Shown here in pieces: positions 1-7,885 of a stretch of DNA of 38,531 nt. The stretch lies in the NCBI GenBank assembly GCA_944385625.1, contig CALWXZ010000010.1, positions 1 to 38,531 of the forward strand, given 5' to 3'. How positions within the stretch are numbered: the stretch's first letter is position 1; each line of letters starts with the position of its first letter. The translations under genes and the position numbers were made by a program. The DNA is from an uncultured Flavonifractor sp. (GTDB lineage: Bacteria; Bacillota; Clostridia; Oscillospirales; Oscillospiraceae). The notes below the pieces were generated by a model. The model was not told the origin of the DNA. It saw only the letters and a list, made by a program, of their open reading frames with translations, and made no database searches.

Positions 1-936
1 CAGCGGGCCCGCACCAAGGAGGGCCGCCTCCAGGTGGAGCTGGCCCAGTACCAGTACCTGCTGCCCCGGCTGCTGGGTATGTGGACCCATCTGGAGCGGC
101 AGGAGGGCGCCATCGGCACCCGCGGCCCCGGCGAGACCCAGCTGGAGACCGACCGGCGGCACATCCGCAGAAAAATCCAGAAGCTGCGGGAGGAGTTGGA
201 GCAGGTGCGCCGGGTGCGCTCCACCCAGCGCGCCCGCCGGGAAAAGAACGAGGTGCCGGTGGTGGCCATTGTGGGCTACACCAACGCGGGCAAATCCACC
301 CTGCTCAACAAGCTGACCGGGGCGGACATCCCCGCCAACAACCGGCTCTTCGACACCCTGGACACCACCACCCGCACTCTGGAGATTTCCGACACCTGCA
401 CGGTGCTTCTCAGCGACACAGTGGGCTTCATCCGCAAGCTGCCCCACCATCTGGTGGAGGCGTTCAAGGCCACCCTGGAGGAGCTGTCCTACGCCGACCT
501 GCTGCTCCACGTCATCGACACCTCCAACCCGGAGTGGCGGGAGCAGGCCGACGTGGTGGAGAAGCTGATCGTGGAGCTGGGGGCGGAGCACACCCCCCGC
601 ATCGACGTATTCAACAAAGTGGACCGCTGCCCCAGCGAGATTCTGCCCCACGGGGAGGACATCGTGTCCATTTCCGCCAAGACCGGCCAGGGGCTGGACG
701 AGCTGCTCAGTAAGATCGGCGACCGGCTGGACACCGGCGCCCACCGGGTGGTGCTCCACATCCCCTACGACAAGGGGGGTATTGTGGACCTGCTCCACCG
801 GGAGGCCAAGGTGGAGCGGGTGGACTACGGCGAGACCATCGAGGTGGAGGCCGTGTGTACCCCCATCCAGCTGGGCCGGTTAAAGGACTTTATTGTGTCC
901 GGCTGGACGCCCCCCAGAGAACCCTGGGAAGAATGA
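1..936 (+). CDS. hflX: GTPase HflX, 5'-truncated by the window edge
   Basis: HflX is a ribosome-associated GTPase that splits or rescues stalled ribosomes. The frame is open from base 1, so 311 C-terminal residues are visible and the N-terminus lies outside the window. The conserved HflX linker motif GPGETQLETDRR is present. It is followed by a coiled-coil-like charged helix and the G domain with G1 (GYTNAGKST), G3 (DTVGF) and G4 (NKVD). A C-terminal domain follows, ending near PPREPWEE. The full-length family is about 420 residues, so roughly a quarter is missing. The next gene starts 22 bp after the TGA in the same direction and may be co-transcribed. The identification is firm. Confidence 0.95.
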   Translation, partial: QRARTKEGRLQVELAQYQYLLPRLLGMWTHLERQEGAIGTRGPGETQLETDRRHIRRKIQKLREELEQVRRVRSTQRARREKNEVPVVAIVGYTNAGKSTLLNKLTGADIPANNRLFDTLDTTTRTLEISDTCTVLLSDTVGFIRKLPHHLVEAFKATLEELSYADLLLHVIDTSNPEWREQADVVEKLIVELGAEHTPRIDVFNKVDRCPSEILPHGEDIVSISAKTGQGLDELLSKIGDRLDTGAHRVVLHIPYDKGGIVDLLHREAKVERVDYGETIEVEAVCTPIQLGRLKDFIVSGWTPPREPWEE

Positions 937-958
937 CCCGCACAGAGGAGGAACCGCC

Positions 959-1492
959 ATGCAGCCACTGGAGACTGAGCGCCTGCTGCTGCGCCCCTTT
1001 ACCGAGGGGGACGCCGCGGCGCTGTATGCCTACGCCAGCCACCCGGAGGTGGGCCCCTGGGCGGGGTGGAAGCCCCACGCCGACGAGGCGGAGAGTCTGC
1101 GGGTGATCCGGGATATCTTCCTGCCCTCAGACACTCTGGCGGTGATCCGAAAGGCCGACGGGCGGCTCATCGGCTCCGCCGGGTTCGTGGGAAAGCACCG
1201 CACCGAGTTGGGCACCCCCAGCGAGGAGGTGGGCTACTCCCTGGCCCGGGACTGCTGGGGCCGGGGTCTGATCCCCGAGGCGGTGGAGGCCATCCTCCGC
1301 CACGCCTTTGCTGATTTGGGCTATGCCGCCATCTGGGCAGCCTACTACGACGGCAACCGCAAATCCAAGCGGGTGATGCAGAAATGCGGCATGACCTACC
1401 GCCTCAGCCGGGTGGAGCCGGTGGAACAGCTGGGGGAGACCCGGCTGGCCCACTACTTTGCCATCACCAGAAGGGAGTGGGAGGAAAGGTGA
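959..1492 (+). CDS. GNAT family N-acetyltransferase (RimJ/RimL-like)
   Basis: A 177-residue acetyltransferase of the GNAT_3 (RimJ/RimL-like) type, expected to move an acetyl group from acetyl-CoA to an amine on a protein N-terminus or small molecule. It opens with the typical LETERLLLRPF strand. The acetyl-CoA pyrophosphate loop is WGRGLIPEA, and a later NRKSKRVMQKCG segment matches the usual N-x-x-S-x-x-x-x-x-K-x-G pattern. The ATG at 959 is chosen because AGAGGAGG lies 7 bp upstream. An in-frame start further upstream would overlap hflX and has no ribosome binding site. It overlaps the next gene by 4 bp (GTGA), so translation is probably coupled. The substrate cannot be told from sequence. 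Confidence 0.85.
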   Translation: MQPLETERLLLRPFTEGDAAALYAYASHPEVGPWAGWKPHADEAESLRVIRDIFLPSDTLAVIRKADGRLIGSAGFVGKHRTELGTPSEEVGYSLARDCWGRGLIPEAVEAILRHAFADLGYAAIWAAYYDGNRKSKRVMQKCGMTYRLSRVEPVEQLGETRLAHYFAITRREWEER

Positions 1493-2118
1493 CAGAATAC
1501 TATATCCCCACCGCCCCCTCCGAGACGGAGTTTGTGGAGAAGCGCTCCCGGTTCATCGGCCATGTCTGGCCGGTGGAGAGCGAGGAGGAGGCCCGGGGGT
1601 ACATCGAGGCCATGAAGAAGAAGTACTACGACGCCCGCCACAACTGCTGGTGCTACCGGATCAGGGAGGGGGGCGTGGAGCGCTACTCCGACGACGGGGA
1701 GCCCCAGGGTACTGCCGGTCAGCCCATGCTCAACGTGTTCCAGCGGGAGGAGGTCACCAACCTGTGCTGCGTGGTGCCCCGTTACTTCGGCGGGGGGCGG
1801 CTGGGGGGGGGTGGGCTGGTACGGGCCTATACCCAGAGCGCCAAGGACGCTCTGGACGCTGCCGGGATCTCGGTGGTGCGCCGGTGGGTGGAAACTGCGG
1901 TGACCTGCCCCTACTCCTTCTTTGAGCGGGTGCGCCAGGAGGCGGAGACCCAGGGGGGCGTAGTGGGGGAGAGCGAGTACGCCGCCGACGTCACCCTCCA
2001 TGTGCTGCTGCCGGAGGAGAACACAGAGGCCTTCGCCGCCCGGCTCACCGAGCTGACCGCCGGCGGGGTGGTCCCCGTGACTCTGGGGGAGACCTTCCGG
2101 GCGGTGCCCGTCAAGTAA
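1489..2118 (+). CDS. yigZ: YigZ/IMPACT family protein
   Basis: A 209-residue member of the UPF0029 (YigZ/IMPACT) family. The N-terminal domain carries the family hallmarks KYYDARHNCWCYR, the SDDGEPQGTAGQP turn, and a glycine-rich YFGG...LGGGGLVRAY segment that aligns with the usual YFGGTKLGTGGLVRAY. The C-terminal domain is ferredoxin-like (DUF1949). The family is linked to translation control in eukaryotes. Its bacterial role is unsettled. The start is a GTG at 1489 inside a GTGA overlap with the acetyltransferase stop, with GGGAGG 4 bp upstream, and gives the usual family length. A strong terminator follows 10 bp after the stop. Confidence 0.9.
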   Translation: MTEYYIPTAPSETEFVEKRSRFIGHVWPVESEEEARGYIEAMKKKYYDARHNCWCYRIREGGVERYSDDGEPQGTAGQPMLNVFQREEVTNLCCVVPRYFGGGRLGGGGLVRAYTQSAKDALDAAGISVVRRWVETAVTCPYSFFERVRQEAETQGGVVGESEYAADVTLHVLLPEENTEAFAARLTELTAGGVVPVTLGETFRAVPVK

Positions 2119-2127
2119 ATACAACAA

Positions 2128-2158
2128 AATCCCCACGGCCGCGCCGTGGGGATTCTTT
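2128..2158. terminator. Bidirectional intrinsic terminator between yigZ and modC
   Basis: A perfect 12-bp stem (2128-2139 with 2143-2154) closes a 3-nt loop. It is flanked by TTCTTTT on the + strand and by an A-rich stretch that reads as T-rich on the - strand. It lies between two convergent genes and can end both transcripts. Confidence 0.9.
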
Positions 2159-2162
2159 TGGC

Positions 2163-3218
2163 TTAGTCACCAGTCAACAGTAGAATGTCGTTGGAGGGCA
2201 GTTCCAGCCACAGGGGCTCCCGCCCGGCAAGAGCAGCCCAGCGCGCCTTCTCCAGCTCGATACGCAGCCGGGAGAAGCCCTGGTTCCCGCCGGGGGTGGA
2301 CAGCATGACCACGGTGGAGAACACATTCTCCACCACCCGCTCCACCCGGCAGGGGAGGATGTTGGGGCCGGGGCCCTCCGCGGGCCTGATGTAGTGGGCC
2401 CGCACACCGATGTGGCTGAGGCCCTCCGGCAGCGGTTGGCCCGGGTCCAGGATGACTCCCCAGTCCAGGGCCTCCACCCTGCCGTCCAATCTGGCTTTGG
2501 CCCGGGACACATTCTTGCAGCCGGACAGCAGGCAGGCCGACAGGGTGCGTGGCGCCTCAAAGAGTTCATGCACCGGCATCATGGCCTGGGAGCGGCCATT
2601 GTCCAGCACGCACACCTGCTGGCACAGCCGCTGCACCTCGTCCCGGTTGTGGGTAACGAAGAGCACCGGCCCGGAGAAGGCGGAGAGAATGTCGGCCAGC
2701 TCCAGCTCCACCTGCCACTTCAGATAGCTGTCCAGGGCGGAGAAGGGCTCGTCCAGCAGCAGCACCTCCGGCCCGCTGGCCAGGATGCGGGCCAGCGCCG
2801 TCCGCTGCTGCTGGCCGCCGGAGAGCTGCCGGGGATACTTGTGCTCCTGCCCCTCCAGGTAGAAGGAGGAGATGAGGCGGCGCACCGTCGCCTTCCGGGC
2901 GGCTTTGTCCTGCACCCCCGCGGCGATGTTCTGGGCCACCGTCATGTTAGGGAAGAGGGCGTAGTTCTGGAAGAGGTAGCCCACCCGCCGCTTCTGGGGG
3001 GGCAGATCGATGTGTTGCTCTAAATCGAAAAGCACCTTGCCGTCCAACACGATGCGCCCCCGGTCGGGCTTCTCGATGCCGGCGATGCACTTGAGGGTGA
3101 GGCTCTTGCCGCAGCCCGAGGCCCCCAGCAGGCCGGTGACCTGGCCGCTCTCCGCCTCAAAGGAGCAGTCCAGCCGGAATTTGCCGAAGTCCTTATGGAT
3201 ATCCACCTGTAAGACCAT
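2163..3218 (-). CDS. modC: Molybdate ABC transporter ATP-binding protein ModC
   Basis: A 351-residue ATPase that powers molybdate import with ModB and ModA. It shows Walker A (GASGCGKS), Q-loop (FQNYALFPNMT), the signature LSGGQQQR, Walker B followed by the D-loop (LLLDEPFSALD) and the switch His (FVTHNRDE). A C-terminal region of about 110 residues fits the regulatory TOBE domain of ModC. The start is the ATG at 3218, which shares its A with the modB TGA stop (TGATG) and has GGAGGTGG just upstream inside modB. It is the last gene of the molybdenum operon, and a bidirectional terminator lies beyond it. Sulfate or tungstate ATPases are similar, but the neighbours point to molybdate. Confidence 0.92.
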   Translation of the reverse strand: MVLQVDIHKDFGKFRLDCSFEAESGQVTGLLGASGCGKSLTLKCIAGIEKPDRGRIVLDGKVLFDLEQHIDLPPQKRRVGYLFQNYALFPNMTVAQNIAAGVQDKAARKATVRRLISSFYLEGQEHKYPRQLSGGQQQRTALARILASGPEVLLLDEPFSALDSYLKWQVELELADILSAFSGPVLFVTHNRDEVQRLCQQVCVLDNGRSQAMMPVHELFEAPRTLSACLLSGCKNVSRAKARLDGRVEALDWGVILDPGQPLPEGLSHIGVRAHYIRPAEGPGPNILPCRVERVVENVFSTVVMLSTPGGNQGFSRLRIELEKARWAALAGREPLWLELPSNDILLLTGD

Positions 3219-3916
3219 CACTCCACCTCCCCGGAGACGGGGGCCGCCCGGCGGCGTGGCCTGCGGTCCTTTTTCTCCAGCATATTGACACACAGCAGCA
3301 CCGCAGCGGAGATGGCCAGATTGATGAGCACCCATGCCATGGCCCCCTCGTCGTCGCCGGTGCGCCAGAGCTGGTATACCGTGGTGGAGATGGTGGCGGT
3401 CTTGCCGGGGGTGTATCCGGCGATCATGGCGGTGGCGCCGTACTCCCCCAGGGCCCGGGCAAAGGAGAGCACGGTGCCCGCGATGATCCCCTGCTTGCAG
3501 CAGGGCATCATGACCCGCCAGAAGATCCAGGTGTTGGACCTGCCCAGGGTGCGTCCGGCCTGGGCCAGGGTGATATCAAAGGACTCAAAGGCCCCACGGG
3601 CAGTGCGGTACATCAGGGGGAAGGCCACCACCGCCGAAGCGAAGATGGCGGAGTACCACACCATGGTCAGCCGCAAGCCGAATACATTCAGAAACCACAG
3701 CCCGATGGTCCGTTTGGGGCCCAGCAGCCGCAGCAGGAAGTAGCCCACCACGGTGGGGGGAAGGACCAGGGGAAGGGTGAGCACCACGTCCAGCACGCCC
3801 TTCACCAGTCGGGGCAGCTTGGCCACATAATAGGCGGCGGCAATACCCAGGAAGAAGATGAGGGCGGTGGAGATGGTGGCGATGCGCAGAGAATTCAAGA
3901 GGGGATAGAGATCCAG
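3218..3916 (-). CDS. modB: Molybdate ABC transporter permease ModB, probable CTG start
   Basis: An inner-membrane permease with about five hydrophobic segments and the ModB signature (LTLPLVLPPTVVGYFLL) near the N-terminus. The EAA-like coupling loop is ...FDITLAQAGRTLG. No ATG or GTG occurs in frame after the preceding stop codon. A CTG at 3916 begins a sequence reading (M)DLYPLLNSLRIA, which fits the family N-terminus. An AGGTGA ribosome binding site lies 6 bp before it, giving 232 residues. The alternative is a TTG at 3898 (226 residues), which cuts into the first helix. It follows modA after a 10-bp hairpin and overlaps modC by one base. Confidence 0.9.
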   Translation of the reverse strand: MDLYPLLNSLRIATISTALIFFLGIAAAYYVAKLPRLVKGVLDVVLTLPLVLPPTVVGYFLLRLLGPKRTIGLWFLNVFGLRLTMVWYSAIFASAVVAFPLMYRTARGAFESFDITLAQAGRTLGRSNTWIFWRVMMPCCKQGIIAGTVLSFARALGEYGATAMIAGYTPGKTATISTTVYQLWRTGDDEGAMAWVLINLAISAAVLLCVNMLEKKDRRPRRRAAPVSGEVE

Positions 3917-3940
3917 AACCGGTCACCTGCCTTATCAAAC

Positions 3941-3965
3941 GGGCCTGCCGCGCAGCGGCAGGCCC
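3941..3965 (-). other. Intercistronic hairpin between modA and modB
   Basis: A perfect 10-bp GC-rich stem (3941-3950 with 3956-3965) with a 5-nt loop lies 6 bp after the modA stop. On the coding (-) strand it is followed by GTTTGATAA rather than a T-run, so it looks like a partial attenuator or mRNA-protecting hairpin. Such an element would let the binding protein be made in excess of the permease. Confidence 0.7.
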
Positions 3966-3971
3966 ATGTTT

Positions 3972-4835
3972 TTACTGGATAACGGTAAAGCCCACACCCT
4001 CCAGCACGGCGATGGCGCTCTCGTCGGTGTGCAGATAGTCCAGAAAGGCCTGGGCGGCGGCCTGGCTGGCCTGGCTGCCGCCGCACTTCATGACGGCGGC
4101 GGGATAGATGACCTGATCGCACATCTTGGCGGTGGCCTCGTCCACCACGGTCAGCCCGTAGGTAAAGGCGTCGGTGGCGTAGATGATGCCGCAGTCCACG
4201 GCCCCCTCCTTCACCTGATTGGCCACCTCGGACACGTTGGAGGCGTAGGTCACCTTGCCGGCGCTCTCCAGAGCGGCGATGTCAATGCCCAGGGTGTCCA
4301 GAATCTGGAGGGAGTAGGCCCCCACGGGCACGTCGTCGTTGCCCAGGCAGAGCAGGGATAGCTTGTCGCCGGCCAGATCGGAGAAGGACTGGATGTCCTT
4401 GGGGTTGTCGTCAGGTACCGCCCGCACCACCTTGTTCTCCACAAAGTTGATGCGGGTGTCGGAGAGGACGAAGTCCAGGCCCTCATTGGTGCCGGTGGTG
4501 TCGGCGGCGTCCAGCTGGTTCATCTGCTTCTGGGCGGCGGAGAGGAACAGGTCGCACACCGCCCCCTCCTCAATCTGGGTCTTGAGGGTACCGGAGGAGT
4601 CAAAGGTGAAGGTGAGCGTTACGTTGGGGGCCACCTCTTTGTAGAGGTCGGCGATCTGGGTGAGGGTGGCCTCCAGGGAGGCGGCGGCGAACACCACCAC
4701 CTCCACCGGCTCGGCCTGGGCGGAGGGGGAGCTGCTTCCGGCGGGGCTTTGGGCGGCGCCGGAATTGCCGCCGCCGCAGGCCGCCAGGGCCAGGAGCAAC
4801 GACAGGGCCAGGATCAGGGATACGATTTTCTTCAT
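3972..4835 (-). CDS. modA: Molybdate-binding lipoprotein ModA
   Basis: A 287-residue extracytoplasmic binding protein that captures molybdate and hands it to ModBC. It has a lysine-led hydrophobic signal peptide and a lipobox (LALAAC) with the lipidated Cys at residue 20, then a Gly/Ser/Pro-rich linker. ModA-type motifs include VVFAAASLEATL, SSGTLKTQIEEGAVCDLFLSA and the C-terminal AQAFLDYLHTDES. AAAGGAG lies 8 bp upstream of the ATG. A Moco-type riboswitch sits between moaB and this gene, so import is probably controlled by cofactor level. Tungstate binding cannot be excluded. Confidence 0.93.
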   Translation of the reverse strand: MKKIVSLILALSLLLALAACGGGNSGAAQSPAGSSSPSAQAEPVEVVVFAAASLEATLTQIADLYKEVAPNVTLTFTFDSSGTLKTQIEEGAVCDLFLSAAQKQMNQLDAADTTGTNEGLDFVLSDTRINFVENKVVRAVPDDNPKDIQSFSDLAGDKLSLLCLGNDDVPVGAYSLQILDTLGIDIAALESAGKVTYASNVSEVANQVKEGAVDCGIIYATDAFTYGLTVVDEATAKMCDQVIYPAAVMKCGGSQASQAAAQAFLDYLHTDESAIAVLEGVGFTVIQ

Positions 4836-4859
4836 GCTGCATTCTCCTTTACAAACTGG

Positions 4860-4935
4860 TAGGCGGCCCCGTTTCCGGGAGCGCCCCGGCCCGCCGCCAT
4901 GACGCCATGCGTTTTAGGCGACACGGGCTCGAAGA
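4860..4935 (-). ncRNA. Moco-type riboswitch upstream of modA
   Basis: Read on the - strand, this leader shares a series of short blocks, in the same order and spacing, with the leader of the molybdenum operon at 10205-10285. The blocks are CGAGC, CGCCTAA, ATGGCGT, a CGCTC that can pair back to GAGC, GGAAACGG, and a GC-rich 3' strand. The GGAAACGG part forms a CCCG-GAAA-CGGG hairpin with a GNRA tetraloop, as expected for the Moco RNA motif (Rfam RF01055). That motif sits upstream of molybdate-transport and cofactor-synthesis genes. No terminator lies between the element and the modA ribosome binding site at about 4843, so translational control is more likely. The exact ends are approximate. 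Confidence 0.8.
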
Positions 4936-4978
4936 ATCTTTATCTCAAACGGACACATAGGCCCGTGGGATACGCAGC

Positions 4979-5470
4979 TTATTCGGGTACCGCGCAGTTG
5001 TGGGCGGTGCCCCGTAAAATCTCCAGGCCGTGGCCCAGGGCGGGGAGGATGAACTCCAGGCACTCCCGCACCGCCTTGGGGCTGCCGGGCAGGTTGACCA
5101 TGAGGGTACCTTTGCGGATGCCCGCCGCCGCCCGGCTGAGCATGGCCCGGGGGGTGATCTGGAGGGACTGCCACCGCATGGCCTCGGCAATGCCGGGGGC
5201 GGGGCGCTCGGTGACCGCCAGAGTGGCCTCCGGCGTGAGATCGGTGGGGGAGAAGCCGGTGCCCCCGGTAGTGAGGATGAGATCGGCCAGGTCGTTGTCG
5301 CACAGCCGCTTCAATTCCGAGGACAGGGGCTCCAGCCCGTCGGGCAGCAGGGCGGTGTGGACCACCTCATAGCCCGCCCCCTCCACCAGTGCCCGGATCA
5401 CCGGGCCGCTTTTGTCCTCCCGCTGTCCGGCATAGCCGGAGTCGCTGAGGGTGATAATGGCAACTCTCAT
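4979..5470 (-). CDS. moaB: Molybdopterin adenylyltransferase-type protein (MoaB/MogA family)
   Basis: A 163-residue MoCF_biosynth domain protein. The family adenylylates molybdopterin before metal insertion. The N-terminus is RVAIITLSDSGYAGQ. The MPT-binding TTGGTGFSPTDLTPEAT loop and the GSPKAVRECLEF motif near the C-terminus are both present. The ATG at 5470 lies 1 bp after the MOSC gene stop, with GAGGAGA inside that gene. The MOSC-MoaB pairing is common in Clostridia. MoaB and MogA are hard to separate by eye, so the symbol is provisional. Confidence 0.88.
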   Translation of the reverse strand: MRVAIITLSDSGYAGQREDKSGPVIRALVEGAGYEVVHTALLPDGLEPLSSELKRLCDNDLADLILTTGGTGFSPTDLTPEATLAVTERPAPGIAEAMRWQSLQITPRAMLSRAAAGIRKGTLMVNLPGSPKAVRECLEFILPALGHGLEILRGTAHNCAVPE

Positions 5471-5471
5471 G

Positions 5472-5909
5472 TCAGATCTCCTCCACGATGGTGAGTTCGT
5501 CCCCCACCGAGATGGCGCCCCCGTGGAGCACCCTGGTGAACACGCCCTCCCTGGGCATGATGCAGTCCCCCATGACCTTGTAGATCTCACAGTGGGCGTG
5601 GCACTGCTTGCCCACCTGGGTCAGCTCCAGCACCACGTCGTTGCAGCGGAACCTGGTCCCGATGGGCAGAGCCTTGAAGTCGTAGCCCTCCACCACCAGG
5701 TTTTCCCCAAAGGCGCCGTCGTCCACCACGGCGCCCCTGGCCCGGAAAGCCTCCACCTGCTCGTGGGAGAGCAGGGATACCTGTCGGTGCCACTTGCCTG
5801 CGTGGGCATCCCCCTGGATGCCCCAGTCCTCCACGAACTGGGCGGAGCCCACATTTTTCTTCTGGGTACCCTTCTGTTCACTGACACAGACGGCCATCAC
5901 TTTGCCCAT
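5472..5909 (-). CDS. MOSC domain-containing protein
   Basis: A 145-residue single-domain MOSC protein. MOSC domains bind sulfur carriers or molybdenum cofactor, as in the C-terminal part of Moco sulfurases. The domain begins with AVCVSEQKGTQKKNVG and has the GDAHAGKWHRQVSLLSHE block. The conserved cysteine region is GKQCHAHCEIYKVMGDC, followed by REGVFTRVLHGG. It starts 4 bp after moaA with GGAGG 8 bp before the ATG, and moaB starts 1 bp after its stop. In this operon it may sulfurate, carry or deliver the cofactor to an enzyme. Which one cannot be told. Confidence 0.9.
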   Translation of the reverse strand: MGKVMAVCVSEQKGTQKKNVGSAQFVEDWGIQGDAHAGKWHRQVSLLSHEQVEAFRARGAVVDDGAFGENLVVEGYDFKALPIGTRFRCNDVVLELTQVGKQCHAHCEIYKVMGDCIMPREGVFTRVLHGGAISVGDELTIVEEI

Positions 5910-5913
5910 GTGC

Positions 5914-6888
5914 TTATCCTCCGATCTGATTCATGTTGCGGCCCTCGTCCCGGGCCTGGCGGCTGCCGCCGAAGTGGTGGCTGGCAGGCTTGCGGCCAAT
6001 GGCCTCCGCCATGGCCTCCAGCAGGGCGGCGTCGTCTGCTCCGGTGTCCAGCAGGGCCTTTAAATCCACCCCGTGGTCGTATTGCAGGCAGGTTTTGAGA
6101 AAACCGGTGGCGGTGAGGCGCACCCGGTTGCAGCTTTGGCAGAACTGGTGGGATACTGCGCTGATGAAGCCCACCTGGCCCCGGAAGCCGGGGAAGGTCA
6201 CGTTGCGGCTGGGGCCGGCCAGCGGGTCGGACGGACAGGGGATGGCGGGGCCGAAAGCCTTCTCCAGCCGGGAGAGTACCTCGTCCTCCGTGCGGCGGGT
6301 GAGGGTGTCGCCCAGGCCGATAGGCATCAGCTCAATGAAGCGGACGGTCAGGTCCCGGTCCCTGGCCAGGGCGGCCAGGGGAACCAGCTGGGCGTCGTTG
6401 TCCCCGGAGGGGACGCAGTTGAGCTTGACGGTGAGGCCCGGCGCGGCCAGGGCGGCCTCCAGGCCCTCCAGCGTACGGGGCAGCTCGTCCCGCCGGGTGA
6501 GGGCGGCAAACTGGTCCCGGTCCAGGGTGTCCAGGCTGAGATTGACCCCGTCCAGTCCGGCCTCCAGCAGGGCGGGCAGCTGCTCGGCCAGCAGCACCCC
6601 GTTGGTGGTGAGGCTGACGGTGCGGATGCCGCCGGTAGCCTTGATTCCCCGGACCAATCCGACCAGGCCCTTGCGCACCAGAGGCTCGCCGCCGGTGAGG
6701 CGCACCTTCTCCACACCCAGCCCGGCGGCCAGGCGGACCAGACGGAGGATCTGCTCATAGGAGAGGATGGCGCTGTGGTCCACCCAGGTTATGCCCTCTT
6801 CAGGCATACAATAGCGGCAGCGCAGGTTGCACCGGTCGGTGACCGACACCCGCAAATAGCGGATGCTGCGTCCAAATTGGTCAAGCAT
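5914..6888 (-). CDS. moaA: GTP 3',8-cyclase MoaA
   Basis: A radical SAM enzyme that converts GTP to 3',8-cyclo-7,8-dihydro-GTP, the first step of molybdopterin synthesis. The N-terminal [4Fe-4S] cluster motif has Cys20, Cys24 and Cys27 (CNLRCRYC), and GGEP follows at residues 66-69. The second cluster uses Cys250, Cys253 and Cys267 (FCQSCNRVRLT). The chain ends in Gly-Gly (323-324), the tail needed for activity in the family. Its length of 324 residues is normal. It overlaps the end of mobB by 8 bp and is followed closely by the MOSC gene. Confidence 0.97.
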   Translation of the reverse strand: MLDQFGRSIRYLRVSVTDRCNLRCRYCMPEEGITWVDHSAILSYEQILRLVRLAAGLGVEKVRLTGGEPLVRKGLVGLVRGIKATGGIRTVSLTTNGVLLAEQLPALLEAGLDGVNLSLDTLDRDQFAALTRRDELPRTLEGLEAALAAPGLTVKLNCVPSGDNDAQLVPLAALARDRDLTVRFIELMPIGLGDTLTRRTEDEVLSRLEKAFGPAIPCPSDPLAGPSRNVTFPGFRGQVGFISAVSHQFCQSCNRVRLTATGFLKTCLQYDHGVDLKALLDTGADDAALLEAMAEAIGRKPASHHFGGSRQARDEGRNMNQIGG

Positions 6889-7387
6889 GGCCGCCCTCCT
6901 TTACCAGCCGGAGCAGAAAACGGGCCGCGTCGCCGGGCCGGTCCAGGGGGAGCACCGGCACGCCGGGGAGTACCAGGGGCAGATCGGTGACCAGGGCCAG
7001 CAGGGTGGCCGGGTCGGACACCGGTCCCTCCGAGTTGCCCTTCCTCACCACCTCCAGCTTGGGCCAGGGGGTGTGCTTGAAGCCCTCCAGCAGGATCAGG
7101 TCGGCCTCGGGAAACCGGGTGATGAGATATTTCACTGTTACCGCCTGCTTTTTCACGAGTTTGAACTTCTCCCCGTCAAAGATGGCGGTGCCTGCCGCCC
7201 CGGCGGCCATGAAGCGGCCGGTGTCGGTGCCGGGCGGGTCGGGGTCAAAGCTGTGGCCGTCGTGCTTGACCACCGCCACGGTGAGGCCCGCCTCCGCCAA
7301 CAGGGGGAGCATGGCCTCGATGAGGGTGGTCTTGCCCGAGTTTTTTACCCCGGATACCGCCACCACCAGGGGCTCACACACGGTCAT
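6881..7387 (-). CDS. mobB: Molybdopterin-guanine dinucleotide biosynthesis protein MobB
   Basis: A 168-residue P-loop GTPase that assists MobA in making the guanine dinucleotide form of the cofactor. It shows the P-loop [10 protein letters not shown] at the N-terminus, the [17 protein letters not shown] block and the [19 protein letters not shown] segment typical of MobB. The ATG at 7387 lies inside the end of moaC (14-bp overlap). Starts further upstream would extend deep into moaC. No mobA is in the window. Its presence suggests that a dinucleotide cofactor enzyme, such as a DMSO-reductase-family protein, is encoded elsewhere. Confidence 0.92.
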   Translation of the reverse strand: MTVCEPLVVAVSGVKNSGKTTLIEAMLPLLAEAGLTVAVVKHDGHSFDPDPPGTDTGRFMAAGAAGTAIFDGEKFKLVKKQAVTVKYLITRFPEADLILLEGFKHTPWPKLEVVRKGNSEGPVSDPATLLALVTDLPLVLPGVPVLPLDRPGDAARFLLRLVKEGGHA

Positions 7388-7853
7388 ACACCCCCGATTT
7401 GCCGCCCTCCTTGTGGACCAGGTGGATGTCCCCCAGCTCCATGCCCTTGTCGATGGCCTTGCACATATCATAAATGGTGAGCAGGGACACGCTCACCCCG
7501 GTGAGGGCCTCCATCTCCACCCCGGTCTTGCCGGAGAGCTTGACGGTGCAGGTGGCCCGCACGGCGCAGGCCTCCTCCAGAATTTCAAAATCCACCGACA
7601 GATGGCTGAGCAGCAGGGGGTGGCACAGGGGGATCAGCTCCCAGGTGCGCTTGGCGGCCATAATGCCAGCCACCCGGGCCACCCCCAGCACGTCGCCCTT
7701 GGCGGCGGTGCGGCCGGTGATGGCCGCCAGAATGGGCGGGGTGACCTTGATGGTGCCCTCGGCCACCGCAGTGCGGCAGGTGGGGGCCTTATCGGTCACG
7801 TCCACCATGATGGCGTTGCCGGCCTCGTCAAAATGATTGAAAGCAGGTTCCAT
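7374..7853 (-). CDS. moaC: Cyclic pyranopterin monophosphate synthase MoaC
   Basis: A 159-residue enzyme that rearranges the MoaA product to cyclic pyranopterin monophosphate. The N-terminal [16 protein letters not shown], the central [16 protein letters not shown] and the catalytic [24 protein letters not shown] segment are all intact, as is the terminal lysine-rich end. The start is the ATG at 7853 in the 32-bp gap after moeA, with AGGAGG close upstream. The length is normal for the family. Confidence 0.97.
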   Translation of the reverse strand: MEPAFNHFDEAGNAIMVDVTDKAPTCRTAVAEGTIKVTPPILAAITGRTAAKGDVLGVARVAGIMAAKRTWELIPLCHPLLLSHLSVDFEILEEACAVRATCTVKLSGKTGVEMEALTGVSVSLLTIYDMCKAIDKGMELGDIHLVHKEGGKSGVYDRV

Positions 7854-7885
7854 AATAACCTCCTGTTAATCTTGTAGAGGCTGCG

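Noticed and set aside
1384..1488. Longer N-terminus for the YigZ protein
   Set aside because: It would overlap the acetyltransferase gene by over 100 bp and does not match the family. The GTG at 1489 has a ribosome binding site and gives the normal length.
3941..3965. Full intrinsic terminator after modA
   Set aside because: The stem is strong but only GTTTG follows, and modB and modC are clearly downstream parts of the same unit, so it is listed as an intercistronic hairpin.
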